This document shows, one piece after another, positions 32,589-41,950 of a stretch of 45,985 nt of DNA. The notes beneath the pieces were generated by a model. It was not told the origin of the DNA and did not search any database. It saw only the letters and a list, made by a program, of their open reading frames with translations. Source of the stretch: Desulfotomaculum sp. (GTDB lineage: Bacteria > Bacillota > Desulfotomaculia > Desulfotomaculales > Desulfohalotomaculaceae); NCBI GenBank assembly GCA_017656165.1, contig JACDOL010000009.1:1-45985 (forward strand), given 5' to 3'. The stretch's first letter is position 1, and each line of letters opens with the position of its first letter. Both the position numbers and the translations under genes were made by a program.

Positions 32589-35500
32589 CTAGGCCTTTTT
32601 AATATTACACAGGAACGCCTTGGATTCCGGAATACTGGTGTTGCCGTCACCCACTGCCGGAACAATGTCGTTGGCAATAGCTCCTGTAACCACTCCCTGG
32701 TACCCAAAACACCAGGGCATCCCAACTATTTCCACTTTCTTGCCGTTAATAATCAGCGGCTTGACAACCGGCAGCACCGAAGCCTTGCACTTGATTCTGC
32801 CGCGGACAGTTTCAACCCACACATCATCCCCGGGCTGAATTCCTCTTTCTTTTGCCAGTTCTTCAGAAATGGTTACATACATGTAAGGACCTATTTCTGC
32901 CAGTGTCGGGCAGTTGCGGGTGACCGCACCGCTCTGGTAGTGTTCAATTGTCCGGTGAGTGGTAGCCACAATGGGGTAATTAGGATCACCCAGTTTCGCT
33001 AACTTAGCCCAATCACCTTTAAACACATTGGCGCAGGGAGCGCTTTGCTGCCTGGACATTATATTCTTAGTGGGACTCTCCATGGGCTCATAATGCTCCG
33101 GGAAAGGCCCATCAACAGGACCGCTGGCAAACAAACGTCCATGCCCTTCCGGCAGCATGATAAAGGGAAATGCCCCGGACTCCTGTGGTGTCTTTTTAGC
33201 GTTAAAATCAGGCACGTCATTGCAGATCCACCTGCTGCCGTCCCACTTAAACAGCGGCCGTTTGGGATCCCACGGGTTACCATCCATGTCTGCAGCACAG
33301 CGGTTGTAAATAATGCGTCTATTGAGAGGCCAGCTGAAAGAATACTTCAAGAACGTACCCAGCCCGCTGTCTTCTCTGCTGCGGCGCTTGCAGTTGGGCA
33401 CTTGCAATTCTTTGTCAATGGCCATGTAGCCGGTGTAAATCCACATACCGCAGGCAGTGGAGCCGTCATCTTTCAGCTGCCCGAAGCTGGCCAACGGTTC
33501 ATTCTTTCCTACTTCATAACCGTTTATTTCCACTGCCACCTTTTCAACATCCGGTTCTTCGTGGCCCGGAACGTCATAATCCCAGTTCATTTTTAAGATA
33601 GGATCAGGAAATCTGCCGCCGCTTTCATATTCCTTGCGAAGGGCTTTAAACAGTCTGTCGGCTATCCAGAGATCGCTTTTAGCCTCCCCCGGGGGATTAA
33701 CCGCCTGGTAACGCCACTGAATCCAGCGTCCGCTGTTGGTTACTGTACCCTGTTTTTCATAGGAAAAGGCCGCAGGAAGCAGGAACACTTCTGTGTTAAT
33801 TTCTTCCGGATTAACACCGGGGGCACGCCAGAAAGCAGCAGTTTCCGTTTCAAACAAGTCAACAACCACCAGCCAGTCCAATTTTTCCATGGCTTTACGC
33901 TCAAACTTGGCACCAACCCCACCAACAGCCGGGTTTTGTCCCCAGGCAAAGAATCCCTTAACGTTTCCTTCCATCATTTCCTGGAATATACCCATGTGAG
34001 TACGGTTTTTGCCGTCTACCTTGGGCAGCCAGTCAAAGCAGAAATCATTCTCCTTGACAGCATGCTTCCCGTAAAATGCTTTCAGCAGGCTGATTAAAAA
34101 CTTGGGTTTATTGCTCCAGTAACCAGAAGCAGGAGTTTCCCTCTCAATATAATCCTGCAGGTTTTTGTGTTTGGTGGCATTGGGAACTCCAAGATAACCC
34201 GGCAGCAGGTGGCTGAGCATGGCCAGGTCAGTTGAACCCTGAACGTTGGACTCACCACGCTGGGCATTAACACCGCCACCAGGTATACCGATATTGCCCA
34301 GTAAAAGCTGAAGCATGGCAATTGCACGAACGTTCTGGGTTCCGGTGGTATGCTGAGTTATCCCCATGGCATAAATTATATTACCGGCCTTATCCGGTGC
34401 ACCGGTAGCAGCATAAGTTTCACAAACCTTACGGTATACATCTTCAGGAACACCGGTAATCCTGGAAACAGTCTTGATATCGTAACGGCTGACATGTTTC
34501 TTCAACAGCTGGAAGACACAGTTGGGGTGACTAAGGGTGGGATCTTTCTTGATGGTTTCTCCGTCTTTTTGGTACTGCCAGGTGGCTTTATTATAAGTAA
34601 CCTTATTATCTTTTTCTAGGGCACCGGTAAATAACCCGTCTGAGAAGCCAAATTCCGGGTTAACTAAATAACTGGCGTTAGTGTAATTGACAACATATTC
34701 CTTGTGATACAAGTTATTCTGAATTGCATAGTTCATGATGCCAAGCAGGAAAGGTATGTCGGTGCCGGGACGGAGACGAGCAAAAATATCAGCATACACG
34801 GTAGATTTGGTAAGTCGAGGATCAGCAACAATTAACTTGGCACCTCTATTACGCTTCGCTTTACCAATCCAGCGCATTGTTTGAGGGTGGTTTTCAGCAG
34901 AATTGGAACCTATCATAAGAAATACGTCGGTGTGCTGGTAGTCGATAAAGTGATTTGTCATTGCACCGCGTCCAAATGAATTGGCCAGACCGGCCACTGT
35001 GGTGCTGTGTCAGAGACGGGCATGGTGCTCCATGTTTATAATGCCTATAGCCCTGAACATCTTATGAAGCAGATAGTTTTCTTCATTATCCAGGGAAGCA
35101 CTGCCAAGAGCACCGATCGCGGTTGTCCTGTTTACAGTAACCCCGTTGCTGTCTTTTTCTTCAAAAGTCTCATCTCTTGTTTTCTTTATCCTCTGGGCAA
35201 CTTTGGCTAAAGCTTCATCCCAGCTGAGCTCTTTCCACTCTTTAGCACCGGGAGCACGATAAAGCGGTTTTGTAATCCTCCTGGGGTTAATATTTCTTCT
35301 CTTATGCTTTTTGGTTACCACGTTATAAGTATCAATGATTGCGTTCCCCTTGGGGCATAAAGTTCCTTCATTAATGGGATGATCAGGATCACCCTCCGCA
35401 AAAACAATCCTGTCTCCATCTGAATACAGTAAAATACCGCACCCACAACCACAGAAGGCACAAACTGTAAAAGTTTCTTTAAGCTTGGTTATCTTTGTAG

Positions 35501-35618
35501 CTAAATTCTTCATAACCCCAGACTGTTGGGAGGCTGCAGCAGGCGAAGCAAACAAAGTTAAACCCGCTGAGCCTAAACCAATACTTTTAAGAAAATCGCG
35601 CCTGTTAAGTTTTCTCAT
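32589..35618 (-). CDS. fdhA: Selenocysteine formate dehydrogenase catalytic subunit, Tat-exported
   Basis: A single gene of about 1009 residues with an in-frame TGA at 35012-35010 (codon 203), read as selenocysteine: the context MEHHARL-U-HSTTVAGLANSFGRG is the invariant active site of formate dehydrogenases. The N-terminus RKLNRRDFLKSIGLGSAGLT is a twin-arginine signal, followed by a 4Fe-4S site (CAFCGCGCG with a later LCPKG) and the MopB pterin-binding body. It oxidises formate, or reduces CO2, at a Mo or W bis-MGD centre outside the membrane. A SECIS-like hairpin lies just after the TGA. Read naively, the gene appears as two separate ORFs. The SelA/SelB machinery must be encoded elsewhere. 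Confidence 0.96.
34981..35012 (-). promoter_or_regulatory. SECIS-type selenocysteine insertion element
   Basis: The minus-strand RNA after the UGA codon reads CACAGCACCACAGUGGCC, then GGUCU, then GGCCA. The apical stem UGGCC/GGCCA closes a GGUCU loop as in the Escherichia coli fdhF element, at the right distance from UGA for SelB binding. Confidence 0.85.
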
Positions 35619-35655
35619 ATTTTATTTCTAACCCCCCTTATTACCTTCATGGCTG

Positions 35656-35871
35656 CTATTTTGCCTCTTTAGCACCTTCCCCTTCAGTGGGCTTGGCTTC
35701 TATTTTATTCTCCTCTTTTTTGTCATCGCCAGCAGTAGCATTCTTGAATTCACGAATTGACTTGCCCACAGCTTTTCCCACATCAGGTAGTTTACCGGGG
35801 CCAAATATAATTAAAACCACTATTAAGATTAATAATAAGTGAGCTGGTTGTAAGAATCCAGAACCAAACAC
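35656..35871 (-). CDS. tatA: Twin-arginine translocase subunit TatA/E
   Basis: A 71-residue protein with one N-terminal helix ([22 protein letters not shown]), the FGPGKLP hinge, an amphipathic helix ([16 protein letters not shown]) and an acidic/lysine tail. I start it at GTG 35871, about five bases after AAAGGGGGG; the open frame reaches to 35916. It forms the export pore with TatC. First gene of the fdh operon, so the operon starts and ends with translocase genes. Confidence 0.9.
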   Translation of the reverse strand: MFGSGFLQPAHLLLILIVVLIIFGPGKLPDVGKAVGKSIREFKNATAGDDKKEENKIEAKPTEGEGAKEAK

Positions 35872-35938
35872 GTTTTTCCCCCCTTTCAATGCTATTTCAC
35901 CTGGTAACCTCGGCAAACTACTAACTATAAACTTTCTC

Positions 35939-35965
35939 TATAGTTAAATATTACTTTTAACTATA
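35939..35965. promoter_or_regulatory. 27-bp palindrome in the fdh-tat promoter region
   Basis: TATAGTTAAA (35939-35948), seven bases, then its exact complement TTTAACTATA (35956-35965). A third TAACTATA half-site is at 35922-35929. Placed just upstream of tatA, it looks like an operator; the binding protein is unknown. The ModE-like protein encoded at 24359 is one candidate, though the sequence is unlike the classical ModE site. Confidence 0.55.
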
Positions 35966-35983
35966 AATTATAACCTGTACACT

Positions 35984-36571
35984 TTAATTTCTGGTACCGG
36001 TGCACAAAACTTCCCTGTCAGTTACCAGATAATGAACTTTTTGATCATGACTTTCCGTTAGATAAGATAAATCCTTCAGCACTTGAAACTGGTAACATAA
36101 ACCAACAAACACTGTTTTGGAACCGCACTGGGGCAAAAAGCGGTCATAATACCCTCCACCATATCCCAGGCGGTTACCGCTTCTGTCAAAAGCAACTCCC
36201 GGTACTAATACCACATCTATATCTTTAGGACTGACCGGTTTTATTGCAGAGGGTTTAGGTTCTAGTATTCCGTAGGTTCCTGGTATTAAGTCAGAAGATG
36301 GATTTTTTATTTGTGACGGTATTATTTTTTTCTGTCCTTTAACCACATACGGAACAGCTACCTTTTTACCCCCATCTAAAGATTCTTTTACCACCTGCCA
36401 TGTTAAAACTTCGTTTCTAATGGGCATGTATACCATCAGCAAGCGGCAGTTTTTAAATATTTCCATTCGGCGAAAATTGCACTGCGCTTTTTCGCTAAGA
36501 GATCTAACTTTATCTGCTGTCAGCGCTTCTCTCTGCTTTATAACACTTCTTCTTATTTCTACCTTATTCAT
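35984..36571 (-). CDS. 5-formyltetrahydrofolate cyclo-ligase
   Basis: A 195-residue ATP-dependent enzyme that converts 5-formyl-THF to 5,10-methenyl-THF. Family motifs: RRSVIKQREALTADKV at the start, VYMPIRNEVLTWQVV, and RLGYGGGYYDRFLPQ near residue 140, the folate/ATP-binding loop. ATG 36571 follows GAGAAGG; the frame extends slightly upstream. In an acetogenic or sulfate-reducing anaerobe it would feed the folate branch of one-carbon metabolism, which fits the nearby formate dehydrogenase. Confidence 0.92.
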   Translation of the reverse strand: MNKVEIRRSVIKQREALTADKVRSLSEKAQCNFRRMEIFKNCRLLMVYMPIRNEVLTWQVVKESLDGGKKVAVPYVVKGQKKIIPSQIKNPSSDLIPGTYGILEPKPSAIKPVSPKDIDVVLVPGVAFDRSGNRLGYGGGYYDRFLPQCGSKTVFVGLCYQFQVLKDLSYLTESHDQKVHYLVTDREVLCTGTRN

Positions 36572-36644
36572 GTAAATCCTTCTCATCATTGTTATTATTT
36601 TTTTAATTATCTGTCAATGATCTAAGTCATAATAAAAATTTTTA

Positions 36645-36664
36645 GAAAAAAACCCCGTAAGGGG
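36645..36664 (-). terminator. Probable intrinsic terminator of the paaK-ACT operon
   Basis: CCCC-GTAA-GGGG (36653-36664) with a run of seven or eight A on its left gives a short hairpin and a U tract on the minus strand, 15 bases after the ACT-protein stop. The stem is only four pairs. Confidence 0.5.
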
Positions 36665-36678
36665 AAAATATTAAGTTA

Positions 36679-37110
36679 TTAGAGTTTATAAACCTTGTCA
36701 CTGGATATTAAAGTAATGCCGTTACCAGTTAATTCTTTAATGGCATCTTCCACCTTTTCTACCCTAAAAACTACCAGCGCTTTCTCCGGATCTTTTTGCA
36801 CAAATGCATACAGGTATTCTATGTTTATACCGTTTTCATCAAGCACCCTAAGGGCTTTGCTCAGGGCACCGGGCCGGTCATCAACTTCCACCGCCAGTAC
36901 TTCAGTGGTACTAACCACAAAACCAGCACTGCGCAGAACTTCTACCGCCTTTTCCGGGTCATCAACAATCAGGCGTAAAATACCAAAATCCGTGGTGTCA
37001 GCAATGGAAAGAGCTCGGATATTAATATTATTTTCCCCAAGCACTTCAGTTACTCGGGCCAGCCGCCCGGTTTTGTTTTCCAAAAAGATAGATATCTGTT
37101 TAACCTTCAA
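36679..37110 (-). CDS. Tandem ACT-domain protein
   Basis: A 143-residue protein made of two ACT domains, each starting with the pattern [11 protein letters not shown] or [13 protein letters not shown] followed by [11 protein letters not shown] or [14 protein letters not shown] domains bind amino acids. Such proteins are regularly paired with phenylacetate-CoA ligase in anaerobes and probably sense aromatic amino acids. The start is TTG 37110 after GGGAGGG. It is co-transcribed with the ligase gene, 21 bases downstream of it, and shares its T-box leader. Confidence 0.9.
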   Translation of the reverse strand: MKVKQISIFLENKTGRLARVTEVLGENNINIRALSIADTTDFGILRLIVDDPEKAVEVLRSAGFVVSTTEVLAVEVDDRPGALSKALRVLDENGINIEYLYAFVQKDPEKALVVFRVEKVEDAIKELTGNGITLISSDKVYKL

Positions 37111-37131
37111 ATTATTCCCTCCCTTAAAATA

Positions 37132-38430
37132 TTATTTTAATCTCTTATCAACAATACGCTTTGCTTTACCCTCACTTCTAGGAATAGATTTAGGTTCTAC
37201 TAGTTTAATTTTAGCAGAAATACCCAGAACGCTGAATAACCTTGATTTAAGTCTTTTTTCTAAATCTTCCAATCCCCGGACTTTATCTGAAAACATCCGG
37301 TCTGATACTTCAACCCATATTTCTAAATCATCCATTGCACCTTTCCTGTCAACCACCAGCAGGTAATGTGGTTCTGTTTCCCCAAATTCAAGTAAAACGC
37401 TTTCCACCTGGGAGGGAAACACATTAACACCACGGATAATCAGCATGTCATCAGTACGCCCGGTTACACGTTCCATGCGCACCAAAGTTCGTCCGCACTG
37501 GCATTTATCCTCGTACAGGACGGAAATATCCCTGGTACGGTAGCGCAGTACTGGAAAAGCCTCCTTAGTTAAAGAAGTAAATACCAGCTCGCCCTTTTCC
37601 CCGTACGGCAGCTGTTCTCCCGTTTCCGGGTCAATTACTTCAGCTATGAAGTGGTCTTCATTAATATGCAGGCCTTTTTTACACAAGCACTCACAGGCTA
37701 CACCTGGGCCAAGTACTTCAGAAAGCCCATATATATCCAGCGCAGTTATGTTCCAGCGTTCTTCCAGCTGCTGCCGCATGGCATCGGACCAAGGTTCTGC
37801 TCCAAAAATACCTACTTTTAATTTAATTTTATTCCAATCAACACCACCAGCATGAGCTTCTTCTGCCATGTACAGGGCATAAGTAGGGGTACATGCAAGG
37901 ACAGAAGTACCAAAATCCTGCATCAGCATTAACTGTTTAGCGGTGTTTCCACCGGACATGGGAACTACAGCAGCACCAAGAGTTTCCGCACCATAATGAA
38001 CACCTAACCCGCCAGTGAATAAGCCGTAACCATACGCATTCTGTACCACATCTTTAGAAGATACTCCCGCCATAGTCATACAGCGCGCCATTAAGCTGCC
38101 CCAGGTTTTTAAGTCATTTTTAGTATAACCTACCACCACAGGTTTACCTGTTGTACCGCTGGAACCATGCAGCCGTACCACTTCTTCCATTGGTACTGCA
38201 AACATACCGAATGGGTAAGTGTCTCGAAGGTCCTGCTTGGTGGTAAATGGAAGGTGTCTAATATCTTCTAACGTTTTTATATCGCCGGGCAGTATACCTC
38301 TCTCTTTAAATTTTTTCCGGTAAAAAGGCACATTATTATACAAACGCTCAACCAGCGATTTTAATCGCTTTAACTGGATTTCTTTTATTTGCCCCCTGGA
38401 CATGGTTTCATATTCTTTCTCCCAATACAT
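37132..38430 (-). CDS. paaK: Phenylacetate-CoA ligase
   Basis: A 432-residue adenylate-forming enzyme: [20 protein letters not shown] is the usual N-terminus, [17 protein letters not shown] (about residue 90) the P-loop, [17 protein letters not shown] the middle motif, and YRTRDIS and [11 protein letters not shown] lie in the C-terminal part. It makes phenylacetyl-CoA, or related arylacetyl-CoA, from the products of phenylalanine or tryptophan oxidation. GGGGGAT precedes the ATG. The T-box leader upstream ties expression to tRNA charging, unusual for a ligase considered catabolic. Confidence 0.93.
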   Translation of the reverse strand: MYWEKEYETMSRGQIKEIQLKRLKSLVERLYNNVPFYRKKFKERGILPGDIKTLEDIRHLPFTTKQDLRDTYPFGMFAVPMEEVVRLHGSSGTTGKPVVVGYTKNDLKTWGSLMARCMTMAGVSSKDVVQNAYGYGLFTGGLGVHYGAETLGAAVVPMSGGNTAKQLMLMQDFGTSVLACTPTYALYMAEEAHAGGVDWNKIKLKVGIFGAEPWSDAMRQQLEERWNITALDIYGLSEVLGPGVACECLCKKGLHINEDHFIAEVIDPETGEQLPYGEKGELVFTSLTKEAFPVLRYRTRDISVLYEDKCQCGRTLVRMERVTGRTDDMLIIRGVNVFPSQVESVLLEFGETEPHYLLVVDRKGAMDDLEIWVEVSDRMFSDKVRGLEDLEKRLKSRLFSVLGISAKIKLVEPKSIPRSEGKAKRIVDKRLK

Positions 38431-38496
38431 CTGTAAATCCCCCTTATCCTAATTAAATTTTATCTACATAACAAAAACCTTACTTGCTGATATAGT

Positions 38497-38907
38497 AAAA
38501 AAGCTCCCGTCCCTTGAAGGGACGGGAGCCTGCTCCCGCGTTACCACCCTAATTGGCACATCAAATCAGTGCCCACTCGTTTAAGGTACGGGAACAAATA
38601 CCATAAAAAATAAAAAACTTTTCACCGCAGGGAAATAACCACCCTGCCCGGCAAAAAGGTTTCAGTATCTCATGGGTATTTATTCCGATACCCCCTTCCC
38701 GTTAACGGCGGAAGACACCGTCACAGCCTACTTTCCCTGCTGCGGGTTTCAGCTGGAAACTCCGGAGAGAACTTCGGCAAGTCATGTTTTAGGGGCGCTC
38801 CCAGTCCACGACGCCCCCTCCCTGGAAAACTGGGGCTCACCTACTTTTCTCCATCATTGTCTTTACGGCTTAATTTTTAATGATGGTAACATTATTCCTG
38901 TCACCTG
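38497..38907 (-). promoter_or_regulatory. T-box leader of the paaK-ACT operon
   Basis: The minus strand holds the T-box sequence AGGGTGGTAACGCGGG (38550-38535) followed by a terminator: GCTCCCGTCCC with GGGACGGGAGC (38529-38503) and a U run. Upstream, GATGGAGAAAAGTAGGTGAG (stem I start with the AGTA loop motif) and GTTCTCTCCGGAG (stem I end) delimit about 400 bases. The TGGT bulge would pair with an ACCA tRNA end. TTC (Phe) next to the closing stem is a possible specifier, but I cannot fold it with certainty; TGC and CTT are nearby alternatives. Uncharged tRNA would turn the operon on. Confidence 0.88.
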
Positions 38908-38927
38908 TCAATAATTATTTTTACAAT

Positions 38928-40292
38928 TTATATAATATCTACCGGTATACCCCATTTTTCCTGCAGTTCCAAATATGATTTTCCTGTTAAATCTCTCCCG
39001 CGCATATCAAATGCAGCGGAAGGCAGCAGTATCAGCTGGTACTTACTTTTATCAGGAAATTTTTTTTCCACTACAGCATTAAAATCTTCAACTGTCAATA
39101 GACCAGCTGCCATAATATTGCCACCAAAAAAAACGCTCTTAACTGCTTGAAGGTAAATGCTGCTGTTCCCAGTATAAAGTTTTTCCACTGCTGTTTTCAA
39201 TACCGGGTAAGCTAATTCTGAACATAACACCAGTATATTGGAGCCGCGGCAGCGGCGAGCAGCCATTTCAAACTTCTGTATAGTACCAGGGTTTATATCA
39301 TATGACATTACAAGTCCTGAAGTTTCCCAGGCTTTCTTATTAATTTTGATAGTGATTATCTCTTCGCCCCGTTTCACTTCCAGCACTGGTTTTTCCGCTT
39401 CCAGCACCATGTTAAAAGCGTGTACCCTGCTCAGAACCTCTCTCCCGGAAACAGACAGAATAACATCTCCCGGCTTTATTCCGTCCCGTTGAGCGGTTGT
39501 TCCAGCTATTACTCCCAAAACTTCTGCTTTGAGATTTTCCAGTCTTTCTGGTTCAACCGTTATTGGCAGGGATACCTTTCTGCGAAGATCCTCAACACAG
39601 CCTCTTAATTGTTCCCACAGCTTCCTGTTAAAACACAGCTCCGGTGGAGCATATTTGGTGTAACCGGGTAAAAAAACCCGTACCGTTTTTGCACTGCACT
39701 GCTCCAGGTAGAATATAGTATCAACTAAGTCCTGCCAACCTGTAATATGAGGCATGGCAACAATACTTCCGTGAAAAGGAATATGATACTCTTTAAGCAG
39801 TTCTGCAGATTTAATGGCTTGTTCCGCCAACCGGTCATTCATTATTTTTTTTCTACCCCAACAGGAAGAGCTGTTTAAAGAAAGATTTATACTAAAAGGA
39901 GATAATGCTGTAAATTCTTCAGCTGCTGACCTGTTAATAAGTGTACCGTTGGTTGTAAGCTGAATAGGAGTATTGGGCAGCTTCCTTCTAATTTCCCGCA
40001 GTATTTCCATGCATCTTGGATGTGTAAGCGGTTCCCCTTCCATAATCCTGGTGGTGGATTCACCAATTACAACAGGTTTGCTTTCATCCAGAAATTCTAC
40101 GGCCTGGCGTACCTGGTCCATTCCCAGGGGAGGAATCCGGTAGCTTTCCACCTCAGGTGGGTTCTGGTGGTGACTGCAAAAAATGCACCTAACATTACAG
40201 GCTGATGTTATAGGCAGTATATTTGACTGGGCAGCTGAATAAAAAAGAAGGCTTTCAATGTATGATTTGTTACTGTTTGGTTTACCTTCCAC
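38928..40292 (-). CDS. Radical SAM protein with internal PDZ-like and C-terminal DUF512-like domains
   Basis: 454 residues, starting at GTG 40292 after GAGGG. Residues about 25-235 form a radical SAM domain with the cluster CNVRCIFC (32-39) and GEPLTHPRCMEILREI. A PDZ-like segment (about 255-325, QRDGIKPGDVILSVSGREVL) follows, then a C-terminal part (about 345-454) with FFGGNIMAAGLLTVEDF, LILLPSAAFDMRGRDLTGKS and WGIPVDII, which resembles the C-terminus of DUF512 proteins. Known PDZ/radical SAM/DUF512 proteins carry PDZ first; here it is in the middle. The function is unknown. It is transcribed away from the DnaA-box region. Confidence 0.82.
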   Translation of the reverse strand: MEGKPNSNKSYIESLLFYSAAQSNILPITSACNVRCIFCSHHQNPPEVESYRIPPLGMDQVRQAVEFLDESKPVVIGESTTRIMEGEPLTHPRCMEILREIRRKLPNTPIQLTTNGTLINRSAAEEFTALSPFSINLSLNSSSCWGRKKIMNDRLAEQAIKSAELLKEYHIPFHGSIVAMPHITGWQDLVDTIFYLEQCSAKTVRVFLPGYTKYAPPELCFNRKLWEQLRGCVEDLRRKVSLPITVEPERLENLKAEVLGVIAGTTAQRDGIKPGDVILSVSGREVLSRVHAFNMVLEAEKPVLEVKRGEEIITIKINKKAWETSGLVMSYDINPGTIQKFEMAARRCRGSNILVLCSELAYPVLKTAVEKLYTGNSSIYLQAVKSVFFGGNIMAAGLLTVEDFNAVVEKKFPDKSKYQLILLPSAAFDMRGRDLTGKSYLELQEKWGIPVDII

Positions 40293-40315
40293 AGTTCAAT
40301 CCCTCTTACCACAAT

Positions 40316-40345
40316 TTATTCACAGATTTATCCACATTATCCACA
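40316..40345 (+). promoter_or_regulatory. Cluster of three DnaA boxes
   Basis: TTATTCACA (40316-40324), TTATCCACA (40328-40336) and TTATCCACA (40337-40345) lie in a row, same orientation, with a weaker ACATCCACAG at about 40350. Two match the consensus DnaA box exactly. They sit between the radical SAM gene and tsaD, in a region with no oriC genes (dnaA, dnaN), so a regulatory or DnaA-titration role is more likely than an origin. Confidence 0.75.
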
Positions 40346-40386
40346 GCCGAACATCCACAGCCACCGTGGATATTTGTTGATTACTG

Positions 40387-41409
40387 CTAATATTTGTCTG
40401 CTCCCAGTTTTAGCCCCGGGACCGCATTTAATGTTAACGGCGCAAAATCGCTGCGCAGGTACTTGTAGTAAGCAGAACAAGCTATCATTGCCGCATTATC
40501 GGTACAAAGCTCCAATGGTGGGTAAGTAACAAAAATGTTCCTGTCTCCTGCTTTCTGCTGCATCTGGCGGCGCAGCAGGCCGTTTGCTGCTACTCCTCCT
40601 GCCAGCATCACCGTCTTTACGTTATACCACTCAGCTGCCGCAAGAGTTTTATCCACAAGAACATCCACAACAGACTGTTGAAAACTGGCCGCTAGATCTG
40701 CCTTTTTAACTTCTTCACCCTTTTGCTGGGCTCGATTTAGATAGTTTAACACAGCAGTTTTTGTCCCACTGAAGCTGAAGTCCAAACTGCCTTCCTCAAG
40801 GTAAGCTCTAGGAATATAAATGGCTTGTGGGTCTCCCTCCTGGGCAAGGCGGTCTATTAACGGCCCGCCGGGGTACCCTAATCCCATGGCCCGGGCCACC
40901 TTGTCAAAGGCCTCACCTGCAGCATCATCACGGGTTCGGCCTAAAGGCCTGTAAACACCATGATGTTCAATAAGTACTAAATCAGTATGCCCGCCGGAAA
41001 CCACCAGGCAGAGCAGCGGGAACTGCAAATCAGGCTGGTGTAAAAAATTAGCATAAATATGACCCTCAATATGATTAACCCCTATTAAAGGCTTTCCCAG
41101 TGCATAAGCCATAGCTTTACCGGCCGACACTCCTACTAAAAGTGCCCCTACCAGACCCGGCCCATAGGTAACCGCCACAGCATCCAGGTCTTGATATGTA
41201 ACCCCCGCTTCCTCAAGAGCTTCAATTATCACATGATTAATAAGCTCATAATGCTTCCGGGAAGCTACCTCGGGAACGACGCCGCCAAATTTCCGGTGCA
41301 GTTCTACCTGGGAAGCAATTATGTTTGACTTTATATCTATCCCGTCCACAATTACTGCAGCAGAAGTTTCATCACAAGATGTTTCAATGCCTAGTATTAC
41401 TACACTCAA
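40387..41409 (-). CDS. tsaD: tRNA N6-threonylcarbamoyladenosine transferase TsaD
   Basis: A 340-residue ASKHA-fold enzyme that completes t6A at position 37 of ANN-decoding tRNAs. [17 protein letters not shown] is the N-terminus, [13 protein letters not shown] supplies the two metal histidines, [11 protein letters not shown] and [13 protein letters not shown] are nucleotide-binding motifs. I favour the TTG at 41409, after AAAGGTGG; another TTG lies at 41418. Last gene of tsaE-tsaB-rimI-tsaD. Confidence 0.95.
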   Translation of the reverse strand: MSVVILGIETSCDETSAAVIVDGIDIKSNIIASQVELHRKFGGVVPEVASRKHYELINHVIIEALEEAGVTYQDLDAVAVTYGPGLVGALLVGVSAGKAMAYALGKPLIGVNHIEGHIYANFLHQPDLQFPLLCLVVSGGHTDLVLIEHHGVYRPLGRTRDDAAGEAFDKVARAMGLGYPGGPLIDRLAQEGDPQAIYIPRAYLEEGSLDFSFSGTKTAVLNYLNRAQQKGEEVKKADLAASFQQSVVDVLVDKTLAAAEWYNVKTVMLAGGVAANGLLRRQMQQKAGDRNIFVTYPPLELCTDNAAMIACSAYYKYLRSDFAPLTLNAVPGLKLGADKY

Positions 41410-41491
41410 CTTTAACAACCACCTTTACAAAATTTACGACAGGGCTCGAAATAACTCGAGCCCCGGTTAAAATTCCCTTTATTTATCTTTA

Positions 41492-41950
41492 CTAACTATT
41501 CTTTTTTAAATCATATTTCCACATGATAATGGCATCTTCATTAGTATCAGTGTAGTAGTTTTTACGGATACCGTACTCTACAAATCCCAGGCTGCTGTAC
41601 AACAAGCGGGCATATTTGTTGGAAGGACGCACCTCTAAAGTCATTTTAGCAGCACCAAGTTCTACCGCCTTGTCAATCAGCTGCTGCATCAGCTGTCGTC
41701 CAAGACCCCGGTTTCGAAAACCGGGGTGAACAGCAATATTTGTTACATGGGCTTCATCCAGGACCACCCATATACCACCATACCCCAGCACCCGCTGGTC
41801 ATCCAGTGCTACAATGTAATGCCCAAAATCATTATACAGTATTTCATAGGCAAATGCCTGGTAAGACCAAGGGGTAAGAAATGATTGCTTTTCTATTTCC
41901 AGCACCTGGGACAGGTGTTTTAAATCCATGTCAGCAAATTCAATTTCCAC
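41492..41950 (-). CDS. rimI: Ribosomal-protein-alanine N-acetyltransferase-like protein (RimI)
   Basis: A 152-residue GNAT acetyltransferase. VTNIAVHPGFRNRGLGRQLM is the acetyl-CoA binding motif A (R/Q-x-x-G-x-G/A), and LEVRPSNKYARLLYSSLGF is the conserved motif B region of RimI. It acetylates N-terminal alanine of S18 in enterobacteria; in Firmicutes the substrate is less certain. It starts with a GTG overlapping the tsaB end, in the usual tsaB-rimI-tsaD order. Confidence 0.9.
   Translation of the reverse strand: MEIEFADMDLKHLSQVLEIEKQSFLTPWSYQAFAYEILYNDFGHYIVALDDQRVLGYGGIWVVLDEAHVTNIAVHPGFRNRGLGRQLMQQLIDKAVELGAAKMTLEVRPSNKYARLLYSSLGFVEYGIRKNYYTDTNEDAIIMWKYDLKKNS

Noticed and set aside
34997-35010. 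Frameshift or premature stop in formate dehydrogenase
   Set aside because: The TGA is at the conserved selenocysteine position, both halves are in the same frame and a SECIS-like hairpin follows, so the gene is intact.
40316-40345. Replication origin
   Set aside because: Only three clustered boxes, no adjacent AT-rich unwinding region of note, and no dnaA, dnaN or recF; better described as a DnaA-box cluster.
41442-41463. Hairpin GGGCTCG/CGAGCCC as a terminator between rimI and tsaD
   Set aside because: No T run follows on either strand and the genes form a conserved operon; it may be a processing or stabilising structure, but I cannot support more.
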